NCBI RefSeq assembly: GCF_003672135.1
Contig: NC_039511.1
Location: 5,730,464-5,794,463, forward strand
Length of the DNA stretch: 64,000 bases
Source of the DNA: Ooceraea biroi
Taxonomy: Eukaryota; Arthropoda; Insecta; Hymenoptera; Formicidae
Direction: 5' to 3'
Positions 48,201-52,306 of this stretch are shown here, piece after piece. A program made the position numbers and the translations under genes. The notes beneath the pieces are model-generated. The model saw only the letters and a list, made by a program, of their open reading frames with translations, had not been told where the DNA came from and made no database searches. The first letter of the stretch is position 1; every line of letters starts with the position of its first letter.

Positions 48201-49996
48201 AAGACATTCTTTTTATACAAATTTATTTTTTATAATATAATAAAGATAATATATTGAAACAGATTTCATTACACATGATGACTACATCATAAAATATTTA
48301 GCCAAGTTTTGCAGAAATATTTCATATAAAAGTAGAGATTTATTTCTATTTAAATATTCATAATTGTTGGTTAATTAAAATATGAAGTGACATTTATTTG
48401 ATCATAAGAGTAACTTGCAAAACCTTTTAATAAATTTTTCCTTACTAAATATTTACTTATCCTCATCTTGTACACGAAAGATAATGCTAGTTTGACGCTA
48501 TAGTTGCTAGCGTAACGGCATTGCTTACTGTGTACTTCATTGTCTTTTAGGTTTATATGCACGTTGAAATATAATCTAAAACACGTTACAACGCATGTCA
48601 ATGCAAGTAAGAGTAAACCTGTCAGCGTTTATGTCATTTGGCAACCACAGCGCTCACATGCCCATTTTCCCTGTTTCTTCAACGTGTAACGCAGTTGGCA
48701 AACGCGCTGTAACGCAGCTATCTTCGATAACAGAGATCTAAATCTGTAATCGCTACTGCATAAATCAAAACGCTTATGCGCAAGATATTGTGCAATAATA
48801 TGGAACATTCACATCTTTTCTTCAGATTTTCTTTATTCTTCAGACTTTTGTAATTCCCATCAAAATTAAAATTTCTTGTGCAATCATTTGTGCATTCCAT
48901 GATTTATCATGAGAGGCTAAAGATTTTATTTATCGATTTATTGATCAGTATCGGAAAAATAAGTACAGTTATTAAGTAAAAATGATACGTGAATTTCCTT
49001 TTCCTTTCATGTCGTAACAAGCAAACATTGTAATAAATTTTTTCTTATATTACTTTGTGAACTTGGCGTTGTGCCTAACTTATATCTTGCGAATAGGATG
49101 ACTGTAAACAAGGTCATAATAGACACCTTTCTAAGTAGGTCTAACTCTAGAAAATTTTCGGTATTACATTCATATCAAAATACATTAAATTCAAGATATA
49201 ATAAGATTCACTTTGACAAATTAATGCATTGCAATAAAAATATGTTGCTCCTTTTCCGATTGTCTTTAAAATAATAATACAAATAAAATAATAATACAAG
49301 TTTTGCTAATAGTGCAAAAACGATCGAAAAATTAAATCAAAAAGAATCAAAAGAAAAGAATTGCGAAAATTATTTGAGATACATTCACTTTTGCTATGTC
49401 GACAGTCGCGTAACGCGACGCCACCCTCCTCCGAGTGAGGGCGCGTGGAAGAATTTTCGAAACGGTCACGCCGAAGAGCGCGGAGAACTATCTTTAGAGC
49501 TCTCGCAGGGACGGTGCTCCTGGCACGAAAATAGAATATGAGTATTTGTTAACGGGATATCTGACACAGAGGAAAATAATTTATTCGAGACATTATAAAT
49601 ATTCATTCTTTTCTCGGTAAGAGTAAAGATTACATAAATCGATCGTAGAAGTATATGCTGCTAATCAAATTTTTTGAAAGTCTAGGAATCACGACGTAAG
49701 ATGTAACTCTACAAATCTGTGAGAAACTTCTTTGACAAATAATTGTGTCATTGCGATTTCCTATAACGTGTTTTTTTTGTCCGGATTCTTCGAGTAGTTA
49801 TTAAAGAATGCGATGTCTCGATCTCTCGATTTTTCAAACGTCACAACTGACCTCTCTGCTGACTGGTGACCTGTTGCCGCGTAATTTGTCTTTCCGTCCG
49901 TTGTTGGATGTATTGCTGCTGTTGTTCCTGTTGTGTGACAGTCTGCTGCTGCTGTTGTTGCTGCAGTCTGTGCTCCTGAGACTGTTGTCGCTTCAT
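1..49996 (-). CDS. sls: Sallimus (insect titin/kettin), complete 5' end, 3' end off window
   Basis: This is the giant elastic protein of insect muscle. It anchors in the Z-disc, binds actin through kettin Ig domains and linkers, and spans to the thick filament. I see 53 coding exons with consistent phases (about 28.3 kb coding, about 9,400 residues). The order is Gln-rich N-terminus, 31 Ig domains mostly spaced by roughly 35-residue linkers of the SQLPKGM / QHPEGLxxIQxLED type, a charged linker, Ig 32-35, the PEVK spring, Ig 36-42, a helical domain, then a spring region cut by the window edge. The first Ig contains IFKNARFAQGGNA, which I recall from Drosophila Sallimus right after its Gln-rich start. 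The fibronectin III domains expected at the C-terminus would lie to the left. Exons are listed separately; the span here includes introns. Confidence 0.95.
3707..4711. other. sls: Intron between sls exons 53 and 52
   Basis: About 1 kb, AT-rich. The piece near 4066-4130 (minus) is open and ends at a good gtaagt donor at 4057-4062, but I see no acceptor for it. Nothing else recognisable. Confidence 0.6.
4712..4765 (-). CDS. sls: sls exon 52: micro-exon linker
   Basis: 54 nt encoding EKRDERKATHLQDIREIK. The acceptor tttcag is good and the donor gttcga weak, but phase 1 agrees with both neighbours and the sequence is linker-like. Confidence 0.7.
4852..4958. mobile_element. Short mariner-type terminal-repeat fragment
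   Basis: About 107 bp in the intron before exon 52. The ends read TTGACCGGAAAGTCC at the left and, inverted, TTACCCGGAAAA at the right, each followed by an ATTTTTTTAG or ATTCT-rich interior. A related copy lies at 36385-36503. It is too short to code for anything. Confidence 0.4.
5017..5083 (-). CDS. sls: sls exon 51: short linker
   Basis: VETEERATERVDVVHKMEVH then FMG. 67 nt, acceptor cgtag, donor gtaagc. The phase fits exon 52. Confidence 0.8.
5150..5245 (+). repeat. GA-rich low-complexity tract
   Basis: Nearly pure purine on the plus strand (AGAGAGAGG, AAAGAGAAAG), so a long polypyrimidine tract on the transcribed minus strand. It fills much of the 221-bp intron between exons 50 and 51. 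Confidence 0.8.
5305..6093 (-). CDS. sls: sls exon 50: charged linker and uncharacterised helical domain
   Basis: 263 codons. The first part is a Glu/Lys-rich linker. The C-terminal half, about 125 residues after FDAKEFGPGESPLRELA, has the hydrophobic pattern of packed helices (IGYLVRQGVSVNEINECLY, DAQNALVQLVERKG, FRAFMRMVELQHATVEEVI) and no Ig or FnIII character. I do not recognise the fold. From its sharp composition change it is likely a globular domain within the spring region. Phase 0 on both sides. Confidence 0.9.
6183..6252 (-). CDS. sls: sls exon 49: acidic linker
   Basis: RIVDVEETQILETTKIIEE and KPEE. 70 nt between ttttcag and gtattg. The phases fit both neighbours. Confidence 0.85.
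6348..6756 (-). CDS. sls: sls exon 48: rest of Ig42 and Lys/Glu-rich linker
   Basis: DIVWYKNDKLIMNTENV, KEDDATYICKATSEIGME, then a long Lys/Glu/Pro segment (KPKKHEEKPSKKKKPELKKA). Exit in phase 2 at gtcagt. Confidence 0.92.
6836..6940 (-). CDS. sls: sls exon 47: first half of Ig42
   Basis: ATQSVPRFIQEITDVYTKEG, then LFECVYSGNPKP. 105 nt, phase 1 both ends. It accepts exon 46 in both its short and long forms. Confidence 0.9.
7005..7471. mobile_element. piggyBac-type MITE with TTAA target duplication
   Basis: 467 bp flanked by TTAA at 7001-7004 and 7472-7475. The first 12 bases, CCCTTTGAGGCA, are repeated inverted at the right end without mismatch. There is no transposase; this is a non-autonomous element sitting in the intron between exons 46 and 47. 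Next to the right end is a 16-bp perfect palindrome (7440-7455). Confidence 0.8.
7489..7526 (-). other. sls: Candidate alternative first exon before Ig42
   Basis: A 38-nt piece with donor gtaaga, in phase with exon 47. It contains ATG (7520-7522) reading MRAISASSKES into ATQSVPRF. From any upstream exon ending in phase 1 it would hit a TGA, so it only makes sense as a start. No promoter is visible. It begins 13 bases from the MITE's right-hand TTAA. Confidence 0.2.
7622..8482 (-). CDS. sls: Candidate 861-nt extension of exon 46 (alternative donor)
   Basis: Between the gtaaga donor at 8483 and a second donor (gtagta) at 7622, the frame stays open for 287 codons, and both donors leave phase 1. 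The product is acidic and Ser/Tyr/Asp-rich with no Ig domain. Recognisable stretches are CMLNDAECSYSSDSLDD, YNYNRKYHTYPKSRIPV and FQQLHTADSQEELQEF. Composition and length argue against chance. It may be an optional disordered insert before Ig42, or a retained intron. Confidence 0.5.
8483..8557 (-). CDS. sls: sls exon 46: short linker before Ig42
   Basis: 75 nt: GILGTKEYRKPEWVTHMEEM and QEALR. Acceptor ctag, donor gtaaga, phase 1 at both ends. A distal acceptor at 8630/8631 would extend it to 148 nt, compatible with the 53-nt upstream exon. Confidence 0.78.
8775..8827 (-). CDS. sls: Candidate alternative 53-nt sls exon
   Basis: It has good signals (polypyrimidine tract and ttttcag acceptor, gtaaaa donor). 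Entered in phase 1 it reads AVLFDWRNVIKALLYSLP. It exits in phase 0, which does not fit the short form of exon 46. It does fit a longer form starting at the distal acceptor after 8630. It could also be a non-coding or chance element. Confidence 0.35.
8890..9110 (-). CDS. sls: sls exon 45: most of Ig41
   Basis: LEVKVKGKPKPKGKWYKQG, DGTSVLTIAETFPDDTG and VSTTMTYLSVE. Phase 1 exit at gtaata. From here the transcript can join exon 46 directly, or a 53-nt exon at 8775-8827. Confidence 0.9.
9202..9299 (-). CDS. sls: sls exon 44: linker and start of Ig41
   Basis: ETPIFDTDVEESAPEIIK, then LPQLVPTKDGELTR. 98 nt, phase 0 to phase 2. Confidence 0.85.
9398..9489 (-). CDS. sls: sls exon 43: acidic linker
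   Basis: Encodes AYEYVPDSEIASSIVATS, then LTTGSEEDLLSPK. The acceptor ttctag gives a phase-1 join to exon 42. A second AG eight bases on would not keep the frame. Confidence 0.8.
9572..10031 (-). CDS. sls: sls exon 42: rest of Ig39 and Ig40
   Basis: STPQVRIVTQENRS, LAGSYTCRAENVGG, then SPTFVKRLSPVRVMDGE and EDAGEYTCRAVNPVGE. Phase 1 exit. Confidence 0.92.
10176..10948 (-). CDS. sls: sls exon 41: Ig37, Ig38 and first half of Ig39
   Basis: Ig37 (APHFPTPIKPLMIEEH) has YRVRAVNKYG without the F-strand Cys. Ig38 (APRITRPLPALVAERG) is also Cys-poor. Ig39 begins APRFVEPIQPQLVAEG and stops at FHESKPLE. These Ig domains are close-packed, with hardly any linker. Confidence 0.93.
10949..11767. other. 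sls: Intron between PEVK exon 40 and exon 41
   Basis: 819 bp, AT-rich, containing the minisatellite at 11250-11450 and otherwise nothing I recognise. Confidence 0.7.
11250..11450. repeat. Degenerate minisatellite, about 42-bp unit
   Basis: Three to four imperfect copies share the order AAATAG, AGTACGATCGC, CCGCTTAATACTTTT. The clearest start near 11322, 11367 and 11406. Unit length varies between 39 and 45 bp. Confidence 0.5.
11768..18616 (-). CDS. sls: sls exon 40: giant PEVK spring exon ending in Ig36
   Basis: A single 6,849-nt exon (about 2,283 codons, roughly residues 4841-7123). It starts RKGAYYPVPAEIDASIG, then has PWR motifs and nine copies of KPWTE/DE. Four near-identical 109-residue units follow around 16.2-17.5 kb, and about thirteen 54-residue units lie at 12.9-14.9 kb. 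The body is dominated by Pro, Glu, Val and Lys, so it should act as an entropic spring that sets muscle stiffness. The last 100 residues form Ig36 (APRFIQKLQPVIAEFEK to EDVAMYSCRASNPAG). The exon start uses acceptor acttacag, and the upstream frame stays open across it. Confidence 0.95.
12877..14890 (-). repeat. sls: Coding tandem array, 162-bp (54-residue) PEVK units
   Basis: About twelve to thirteen units inside exon 40, each of the order KPEEAKPEEVVLKPVKRLPK, EEETKEEITLKPVKKEKP, EEKPEEVRLKPVKRIE. Units with KKLPKEEEIK alternate with RRPKEEETK around 13.35-13.9 kb, which shows a two-unit (324-bp) duplication within the array. Confidence 0.93.
16150..17520 (-). repeat. sls: Coding tandem array, 327-bp (109-residue) PEVK units
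   Basis: Four units with an exact 327-bp period, located from the shared aggttta start at 16194, 16521, 16848 and 17175. Each runs KPWTEEKITLKKSKPIRKEI, LETVELKPSRPTKTELRKP, then TADYIEKEDTTLLQVTSEEE. Diverged copies extend further in both directions. Confidence 0.93.
20682..21280 (+). CDS. Candidate nested two-exon plus-strand gene in an sls intron
   Basis: Exon 1 (20682-20730) starts ATGG after an acceptor-like acacaaag and reads MAIETECKAVLEAHSS, ending in A with donor gtaagt. Exon 2 (20994-21280) follows a tctcgttttgcag acceptor and reads KCADTRFPILFLAWLNHWQ up to a TGA. Together they give 111 residues with six Cys. Phase agrees and both splice sites are strong. I recognise no domain. 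Upstream lies a GC-rich block with initiator-like TCAGTG (19771-19776). It could equally be a non-coding spliced transcript. Confidence 0.4.
23762..23767 (-). promoter_or_regulatory. sls: Possible poly(A) signal (ATTAAA) for the kettin isoform
   Basis: ATTAAA on the minus strand, about 135 nt past the intronic TGA at 23900-23902. A canonical AATAAA occurs further on at 22521-22526. A hexamer alone is weak evidence. Confidence 0.3.
23911..24040 (-). CDS. sls: sls exon 39: second half of Ig35, last kettin Ig
   Basis: MIHEGNNAVLLIATT, EEDTGTFTCRATTSAG and AKLIVK. Donor gtaaga in phase 1 joins to the PEVK exon. If the intron is kept, translation adds SKN and stops at TGA (23900-23902). This would give a 35-Ig protein, the known composition of kettin. 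Confidence 0.92.
24131..24297 (-). CDS. sls: sls exon 38: first half of Ig35
   Basis: APDTGDVLPKLTPLKDQ, then IQWYREGALIPQSPDFQ. Donor gtagac, phase 0. The acceptor is gattag. Confidence 0.9.
24416..24572 (-). CDS. sls: sls exon 37: second half of Ig34
   Basis: VIKPSKYFQMHKEGDF, then PEDEGVYKCIAKNPAGE and LRVL. Donor gtaaga, phase 1. Confidence 0.92.
24656..24994 (-). CDS. sls: sls exon 36: rest of Ig33 and first half of Ig34
   Basis: NGKKITADIRYKTLEED, EDTAKYECVAINSAG, then APTVLEPLRDQTIKEG and VQWKKADK. Phase 0 on both sides, 339 nt. Confidence 0.92.
25095..25815 (-). CDS. sls: sls exon 35: linker, Ig32 and first half of Ig33
   Basis: Continues the linker (PPPKYVKKPHVTEVDID, then a Thr/Glu/Lys-rich stretch). 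Ig32 runs PPVFTKKIQPCRAFEQE to DSGVFSVIAENRGG, and Ig33 begins PPSFLSTIQPTSVATG and stops at VYWLK. Confidence 0.92.
25911..26250 (-). CDS. sls: sls exon 34: charged helical linker
   Basis: About 113 residues without Ig features, starting WYDYGLTQYQSERQNTELE. It is rich in Glu, Lys and Gln and probably helical (MTLEEEQMLKESRLREA). It sits between Ig31 and Ig32, where kettin changes from linker-spaced to more closely packed Ig domains. Confidence 0.88.
26902..26932. repeat. Perfect GC-rich hairpin
   Basis: GTCACGCGTCCC and its exact inverse GGGACGCGTGAC flank a 7-base loop GCGTCAC. More GTCACGC copies precede it. This is striking in an AT-rich intron, but no function is evident. Confidence 0.6.
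27021..27170. repeat. Two-copy AT-rich duplication, about 87-bp period
   Basis: GGTGTCGACTTTGGATT followed by AATATATAGG, TTGTCCGATTT and GACCAACC occurs near 27026 and again, diverged, near 27113. A weaker copy may precede it at 26990. Confidence 0.5.
27704..28193. mobile_element. MITE with about 150-bp inverted repeats and TA flanks
   Basis: The ends begin CAGGGTGTCTGACATAA on both strands. The inverted repeats stay alignable for about 150 bp, through CTCGTCAAACTGAATT and AAAATTTCGAGTAATTAAGT to GCGGACGCGAT, with scattered mismatches. TA flanks both sides. The 190-bp centre is GC-rich and non-coding. Such a structure could form a long hairpin RNA from the sls transcript. Confidence 0.8.
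29318..29504 (-). CDS. sls: sls exon 33: second half of Ig31
   Basis: GSRYKLTYDGMYHLDI, then an F-strand region without Cys (HGKVEVIARSSVGEA). It ends VLKNSPR with donor gtaagt in phase 1, joining to exon 34 as SPRPWYDYG. Reading past the donor gives about 20 further codons before a stop near 29259. Confidence 0.87.
29613..29784 (-). CDS. sls: sls exon 32: first half of Ig31
   Basis: Acidic start (VPEEEGEEEKV), then APVFVSKPEPVTVEEG and VMWIINGHTVVN. Phase 0 exit. Confidence 0.88.
30022..30541 (-). CDS. sls: sls exon 30-31 region: linker, complete Ig30 and following linker
   Basis: Exon 31 in my numbering. NQVPKGMKKSEALMQMEAT is followed by Ig30 (PPRFVTQIQDQTDLVEM to EDSGEYLCRATNLYG), then SQLPKGMKSIEKIREMEAAW. 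It leaves in phase 2, ending the run of regular modules. Confidence 0.9.
30646..31044 (-). CDS. sls: sls exon 30: linker plus complete Ig29
   Basis: 399 nt, phase 1 both ends, one codon short of the 402-nt module. Linker SQLPMGMSGEKLKELERG, then PPHFITQIQSATVDEG and EDSGEYVCKAINDLG. Confidence 0.92.
31216..32218 (-). CDS. sls: sls exon 29: rest of Ig26, Ig27 and Ig28
   Basis: Starts VEWFWNGKPLRTG. Linkers are ESQLPKGMESTIDKIAELE and QLPSNFKTGTESIQKLEE. Ig27 (PPEFITTPSDLTLTENS) and Ig28 (PPRFIVELKDIEVEEAG) both keep the core Cys and Trp residues. Confidence 0.93.
32378..35079 (-). CDS. sls: sls exon 28: long kettin exon, Ig19 end to Ig26 start
   Basis: A 2,702-nt exon holding the second half of Ig19, six complete linker-Ig units (Ig20-Ig25) and the first half of Ig26. 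Most domains keep WFxNGxxL and DSGxYTC, but Ig21 has DSGIVTV (no Cys). The unit length stays near 134 residues. The exon ends AAG followed by gcaagt, a GC donor, and joins in phase 0 to exon 29 (DPKLK then VEWFWNG). No GT donor nearby would keep the frame. Confidence 0.93.
35164..35415 (-). CDS. sls: sls exon 27: linker and first half of Ig19
   Basis: 252 nt, phase 1 both ends. Linker LDTQHPEAQRRIAQLEA, then KPIFTQLLTGPTELWEG and EWYMNGVELKLG. Confidence 0.9.
35516..35659 (-). CDS. sls: sls exon 26: second half of Ig18
   Basis: 144 nt, phase 1 both ends. It encodes SRITKVHDFGYVSLDI, then DEDEGVYMCRASNPLG and the last strand. Confidence 0.9.
35800..36316 (-). CDS. sls: sls exon 25: rest of Ig17 and first half of Ig18
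   Basis: Begins GTTEIYEGQTAHFEC and has FFHNGKPLPS and PEDAGQYSVRAIN (no F-strand Cys). The linker SQRPEGMDKIRELEAQQ follows, then PVFTQPLQNIDSIAEG and WFRNEVPLET. Confidence 0.9.
36385..36503. mobile_element. Short mariner-type MITE
   Basis: The ends share AAAGTTYGTGCGGATTT in inverted orientation, within about 120 bp. The GCGGATTT core is typical of mariner ends in Hymenoptera as I recall. It lies in the intron between exons 24 and 25. Confidence 0.5.
36571..36710 (-). CDS. sls: sls exon 24: linker and start of Ig17
   Basis: Linker TQHPDGLEKIRELEAQG, then PPRFVTELR. It ends in phase 0 before the B strand, a split position seen nowhere else in the kettin part. Confidence 0.88.
37203..37375 (-). 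CDS. sls: sls exon 23: second half of Ig16
   Basis: Completes the core Trp (WFVNGVAIKTG), then HDFGYVALDI and EDSGTYMCKATNLAG. 173 nt, left in phase 1. Confidence 0.9.
37588..37810 (-). CDS. sls: sls exon 22: linker and first half of Ig16
   Basis: Linker LYLDTLDAQRLQKIRELE, then KPVFLTPLNNLDHLKEG. The donor gtacgc splits the Trp codon of the core EW (phase 2), unlike the other split Ig domains. Confidence 0.88.
38063..38464 (-). CDS. sls: sls exon 21: linker plus complete Ig15 (402-nt module)
   Basis: Linker TQHESALKKIQYLEDDSRYKR-like, then AFGRPLKNIEHLPEG, WFRDGRPIP and EDSGTYMCKARNAAG. Phase 1-1, 402 nt. Confidence 0.93.
38689..39090 (-). CDS. sls: sls exon 20: linker plus complete Ig14 (402-nt module)
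   Basis: One exon holds the whole repeat unit: linker SQHESALSKIQALEDTSKYQR, PSFTVQLNGPTSLVEG, WFHNGKPLS and EDSGTYTCQATNKLG. It has the same length and phase (1-1) as exon 21. Confidence 0.93.
39091..39562. other. sls: Intron between sls exons 20 and 19
   Basis: 472 bp, AT-rich, nothing recognisable. Confidence 0.6.
39563..39706 (-). CDS. sls: sls exon 19: second half of Ig13
   Basis: 144 nt, phase 1 both ends. It encodes NRVTTMHDFGYVALNM, then EDSGTYTCRATNELGEAV and TLFVQ. Confidence 0.9.
39831..40085 (-). CDS. sls: sls exon 18: linker and first half of Ig13
   Basis: 255 nt, phase 1 both ends. Linker ETQSEETLQRLRSLEDTSRY, then APVFTMPIKDLRVAENQ and VEWLRNGVPISA. Pairs with exon 19. Confidence 0.9.
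40164..40706 (-). CDS. sls: sls exon 17: second half of Ig11 and complete Ig12
   Basis: Begins HRFRPIHDFGYVALDV and has EDSGTYTCRAVNLVG. The next linker has LEQIHYLEDRSKYQR, then Ig12 from APIFTTSLNNVEIKEG to DSGTYTCRARN. Phase 1 both ends. Confidence 0.92.
40836..41416 (-). CDS. sls: sls exon 16: complete Ig10 and first half of Ig11
   Basis: Ig10 runs APQFTRPLHNIETVE to EDSGVYTCQARNQLG, followed by linker QHPEGLERIQYLEDASRYKR and KPKFITNPKNQENLREG. Ends at GRPVTIG, phase 1. Confidence 0.92.
41493..41970 (-). CDS. sls: sls exon 15: complete Ig9 and following linker
   Basis: Ig9 runs from KPIFIQPLSDPKPVSEG to DSGEYTVRATNHLG, then a linker TQNEQSLEQIQMLEDMSR. The exon ends in phase 2 at a weak donor (gttcgg), but the joined reading SRYRK is in frame and matches other linkers. 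Confidence 0.88.
42079..42624 (-). CDS. sls: sls exon 14: second half of Ig7 and complete Ig8
   Basis: 546 nt, equal to 144 + 402, so it looks like a half-Ig exon fused to a full linker-plus-Ig module. Ig8 runs APRFLGNLKGTNKIVEG to EDAGTYTVVARN. Phase 1 both ends. Confidence 0.92.
42726..42998 (-). CDS. sls: sls exon 13: linker and first half of Ig7
   Basis: Linker with IPEQSRYIEAAEELEAYQQ, then PPEFKSPIKDQSGIREGGFAHFEAR and VEWLKDGRPVEA. The linker is longer and more helical-looking than the neighbouring ones. Confidence 0.9.
43090..43233 (-). CDS. sls: sls exon 12: second half of Ig6
   Basis: 144 nt, phase 1 both ends. It encodes SRITSIFNFGYVSLN, the F strand region with TEDAGSYTV in place of a Cys, and NRLGEAISSATLRVF. 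Confidence 0.9.
43312..43569 (-). CDS. sls: sls exon 11: linker and first half of Ig6
   Basis: 258 nt, phase 1 at both ends. Linker of the type SQHPDSLQYIQQLEDYSKYQR, then PVFIRPLQDLGELQEG and VEWYKDGKPITA. Together with exon 12 it totals 402 nt, the size of the single-exon modules at 38063 and 38689. Confidence 0.9.
43660..43803 (-). CDS. sls: sls exon 10: second half of Ig5
   Basis: Exactly 144 nt with phase 1 at both ends. It encodes SRATSIFRFGFISLDL, then HDSGEYLC and the last strand. Three other half-Ig exons of this gene have the same length. Confidence 0.9.
43880..44109 (-). CDS. sls: sls exon 9: first half of kettin Ig5
   Basis: Pro-rich start (PAPGPEVIYLRHVERAKPYL), then PPHFIIPLKDVHQIEGG and VEWYVNGRAL. 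This is the first Ig with the kettin signature of HFEAR near the B strand and DPTMRVEW at the C strand. Leaves in phase 1 inside the Ig. Confidence 0.9.
44409..44647 (-). CDS. sls: sls exon 8: rest of Ig4 and Pro-rich linker
   Basis: Begins DGVPITPGPE and has the F strand FSDAAWYQC. It closes with a Pro-rich stretch (PEPRRLNLPRPTKVIEPE) leading to the regular kettin repeats. Donor gtaaga, phase 2. Confidence 0.88.
44741..45089 (-). CDS. sls: sls exon 7: rest of Ig3 and first half of Ig4
   Basis: Begins FDCRVTGRPYPEVTWYINGQ. The F-strand motif is TDAGVVTCVA. It then enters Ig4 (APKFVERFVTTSVKEGEP) and stops at ITWQK. Donor gtgatt is weak but in phase 0, matching the next exon. Confidence 0.9.
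45183..45221. repeat. TA dinucleotide microsatellite
   Basis: About 19 uninterrupted TA units, ending 11 bases before the exon 6 splice donor (on the transcribed strand it starts just after the donor). Confidence 0.95.
45234..45580 (-). CDS. sls: sls exon 6: second half of Ig2 and start of Ig3
   Basis: Begins LTWFKNGQ and has EDSGHYTL in place of the usual Cys-containing F strand, so Ig2 lacks the second core Cys. The next domain starts PPNFVRTITDKEATEGKMTR. The donor gtatgc is followed within about 12 nt by a long TA microsatellite. Confidence 0.9.
45771..45992 (-). CDS. sls: sls exon 5: linker and first half of Ig2
   Basis: The linker is rich in Arg and Glu (RLLRESEFRES). It is followed by PPQITQKPRNSKLIEGSD and ends GNPKPR, so the intron falls just before the core Trp of Ig2. 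Phase 0 on both sides. Confidence 0.9.
46105..46319 (-). CDS. sls: sls exon 4: end of Ig1 and N-terminal linker
   Basis: Finishes Ig1 (GEAICSVYIQPEG), then encodes about 60 residues of Gln/Ser/Tyr-rich linker with no Ig features. It is entered in phase 1 and ends in phase 0. Confidence 0.88.
46449..46723 (-). CDS. sls: sls exon 3: Ig domain 1
   Basis: Encodes most of Ig1. It starts FTGKPGDPSPP and contains IFKNARFAQGGNA, the core Trp in VSWTHKG, and the F-strand motif GDEGEYTC. The intron splits the domain one residue before GEAICSV. This is the best single match to the remembered Drosophila N-terminal Ig. Confidence 0.93.
46811..46853 (-). CDS. sls: sls exon 2: short N-terminal linker
   Basis: A 43-nt exon between acceptor ttttgcag and donor gtaagt, entered in phase 1 and left in phase 2. 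It encodes VQGEIVMQSTPTVPV and leads into Ig1. Both splice sites are strong and both phases fit the neighbours. Confidence 0.8.
46854..49851. other. sls: 3-kb first coding intron of sls
   Basis: Mostly AT-rich with GC-rich blocks at 47040-47260, 47640-47890 and 49390-49530. I could not support any exon or repeat in it. First introns of muscle genes often hold enhancers, but I saw no specific site. Confidence 0.6.
49852..49996 (-). CDS. sls: sls exon 1: start codon and Gln-rich N-terminus
   Basis: ATG at 49994-49996 in the context CAAAATG. An in-frame TGA lies two codons upstream (TGA TAC AAA ATG), so translation must start at or after this point. The 48 codons begin MKRQQSQEHR and are about half Gln, encoded by mixed CAG and CAA. 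The donor gtcagt leaves phase 1. Drosophila Sallimus also starts with a Gln-rich segment before Ig1, which supports this as the true N-terminus. Confidence 0.85.
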
Positions 49997-52306
49997 TTTG
50001 TATCAAGGATTCGCGAAGTTAGTCATAAAATGATCTACAGAGATCTCTGTTTTATGCGTTCCTCTCTTTATTTTTTTTTTCAGTAGCGCGTTTTGTCACC
50101 TGAGATTTAACGAACAAAACTCTCGATGCACAACGACAAACCGGAGCAAATCACTCGCGTTTGTTCCGTTTTGTCCCGTAATGCGCGCAATATTCTGCTG
50201 GTAGCCGCGGCTTAATCCAGTCAGTCGGCAGAAATCAAGTCATCGTCAAAAGTCTTGTCCCCGTGATTCTTTAAACCAAGACGTCGGTCGAATGCGACGG
50301 CTTACGACTTGACGCTTGGCTAAAGCCTCAGGACGTGGAGAGGGTGTCGCATGGTCCGGGTGGGGATGACGAGCGCCCCGACACCCGGTGCGTGCGATCG
50401 CCGCACATGAAGAAGAAGAGGAGCGGCGTGCGCGAGTTAGCTTGACATAGCTCAAAACAATTTCCGAAATTTTTATTGTCTGGTTTTTAGGGACGGGGAT
50501 GATTAAAGACACGTGGTAACATTACTACGATAAATATCTTCTCGCTGTAATACACCAATCACAGAAAATGCGTATGCTTCTCTGAATTTTCTGCTGAACG
50601 GTTGGTCTGAGTTTCAGACAATTCGGGCACACAATTGGTTCATATCGATATCACAGGATCGAGGATTCATCCGTACGAATTTTGCGGGAAGTTAACTTGT
50701 GCCATTCACCGAGCAAAGCGGCAAGAGCGACTCACGCAACGTTCTTGCGCTCACTGACAGCCGCCTACGCATCTCCGCATTATCGCCCCTTCCGCACTCG
50801 CGTCTCTCACCGTTCTCCTCTATGAAGCCGGGTACTATGGACTCTTAAGCATGGATGCGCACCGTAGGTATAGTTTCCTCGTCTTCCTTCGCGTGTTCTC
50901 ACCATTCATTTTCTTTCTCGAATACGTATACGAGTCTTCATATAGTTTTTATTTGTGACATACGATTTATAAGTGCATCGAAATATATTAAAAGTTAAAA
51001 AAATGTGATTACGATATATGTTTCTTTCTAGTGCTTGGATTTTTAGTTTGGAGTTTCTTGCAAAATGACAATATTGGATTAACTGATTTCGTCGATTTTT
51101 CTTCTTTTTTTATTTTAGCTTTAGTTCCATAATATCGGTCTGTTCGATGCATTTGTTTTCTTTTTCGTTTCGCCGATGGCGAATTCGATGCTAGAAGATA
51201 CATATGCTCGTTGTATGTGCGTGGGCCCGGGCCAAGTTTAGCCGCACCGGCAACCCTTGATCGCGACTCCGAGAGCGCACCGCCTGCTCTTGTGAATTCG
51301 TACCACTCACTCAGACGCTAAGCACTGTAGTCTAAAAGTGTATGCGTACGTATGACTGAAACTAACAACGCGGGAGATTGCCTCGTAATAACCAACGACT
51401 CGTGTTCTGCCCTTTAATGCCACTCGGAGCGCTTTGCGCGAGGCCCCCCTATCCCTTGAATTTAATCAGCTTCATTTATCTGTTTCCCACCGCAAGTGGA
51501 AGCGTAGATCTTTCGTACGCTTGGATACGCTCCTAGTAATCGGGGTCTTCCACGTAGGAGCAACGGAATGATCCTGTCTGACCGTTAACGTTTCATACGC
51601 CGGCGAATCGGAACGAAATACGCACCAATTGCGAAGTTCACGTGCTACCCGGCACGCACGAGCCACGTACACGCATTAACAATACGTCTTCAAGCGTGAT
51701 GTATGCTTTACGATCGCAATTAATCTAGATAGCCCCAGTGTGCGTGCCTCACGTGCTTTCTTGGGTGCCAATAAAAAGTGAGCGTTAATAGTCACGGTAT
51801 GTGCAGCGGAGGAAGCGCCCTTCCGCGTCTTCCGCACTTTAAGAGCGTCGGTACGGATCATCAAGAAAGGTGGGTCACGCGTGAATCACCGCATTTCGTT
51901 CGAAATGCCGCATAGCGACGCATCTATTTTGAGGTCTCGTGGAATAATCTCGGTCGAGATGACGAGGGGGCCTTCGCATCTATGATTCAAATCTCGAATC
52001 TTATCCGTGCCGGCCCAGAGCAACACAAGCTTGTACATGTCGTGTGCGCGTCGCCGCGATCTATTTTCGGTGATCACAATGATCACAATCGTCATTAAGG
52101 ATTATCGACGCGGTCGAAAATCGCACAGCCCTGTTGAAATCACTCAGACTTGAAGCGGTCCCCGGTTAATATTTTTCAACAGAGAACTATCATACTATAT
52201 ATCTATTTCTTCATATGTATGTTCGTAAATTTATGCGCAACGTTACTGTTATGTAGGTTACTGTTATATACCTCGCAACGTGGATTTCGATTTTATAAAT
52301 ACTCAC
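49997..52306. promoter_or_regulatory. sls: Region between zormin and sls, probable sls promoter and 5' UTR
   Basis: 2.3 kb with no convincing coding sequence. GC-rich blocks at about 50160-50440, 50700-50830 and 51230-51680 contrast with AT-rich flanks, as in insect promoters. I could not place a transcription start or TATA box. A short minus-strand open frame at 51886-52095 is not supported by splice sites. Because the genes are head-to-tail, zormin 3' sequence may also extend here. Confidence 0.4.

Noticed and set aside
50246..50512. 88-codon minus-strand open frame upstream of sls
   Set aside because: Low-complexity Arg/Ser/Pro composition from a GC-rich block; probably sls 5' UTR or promoter DNA.
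51886..52095. 69-codon minus-strand open frame between zormin and sls
   Set aside because: No splice sites in phase with zormin and no recognisable protein; length is expected by chance in a GC-rich block.
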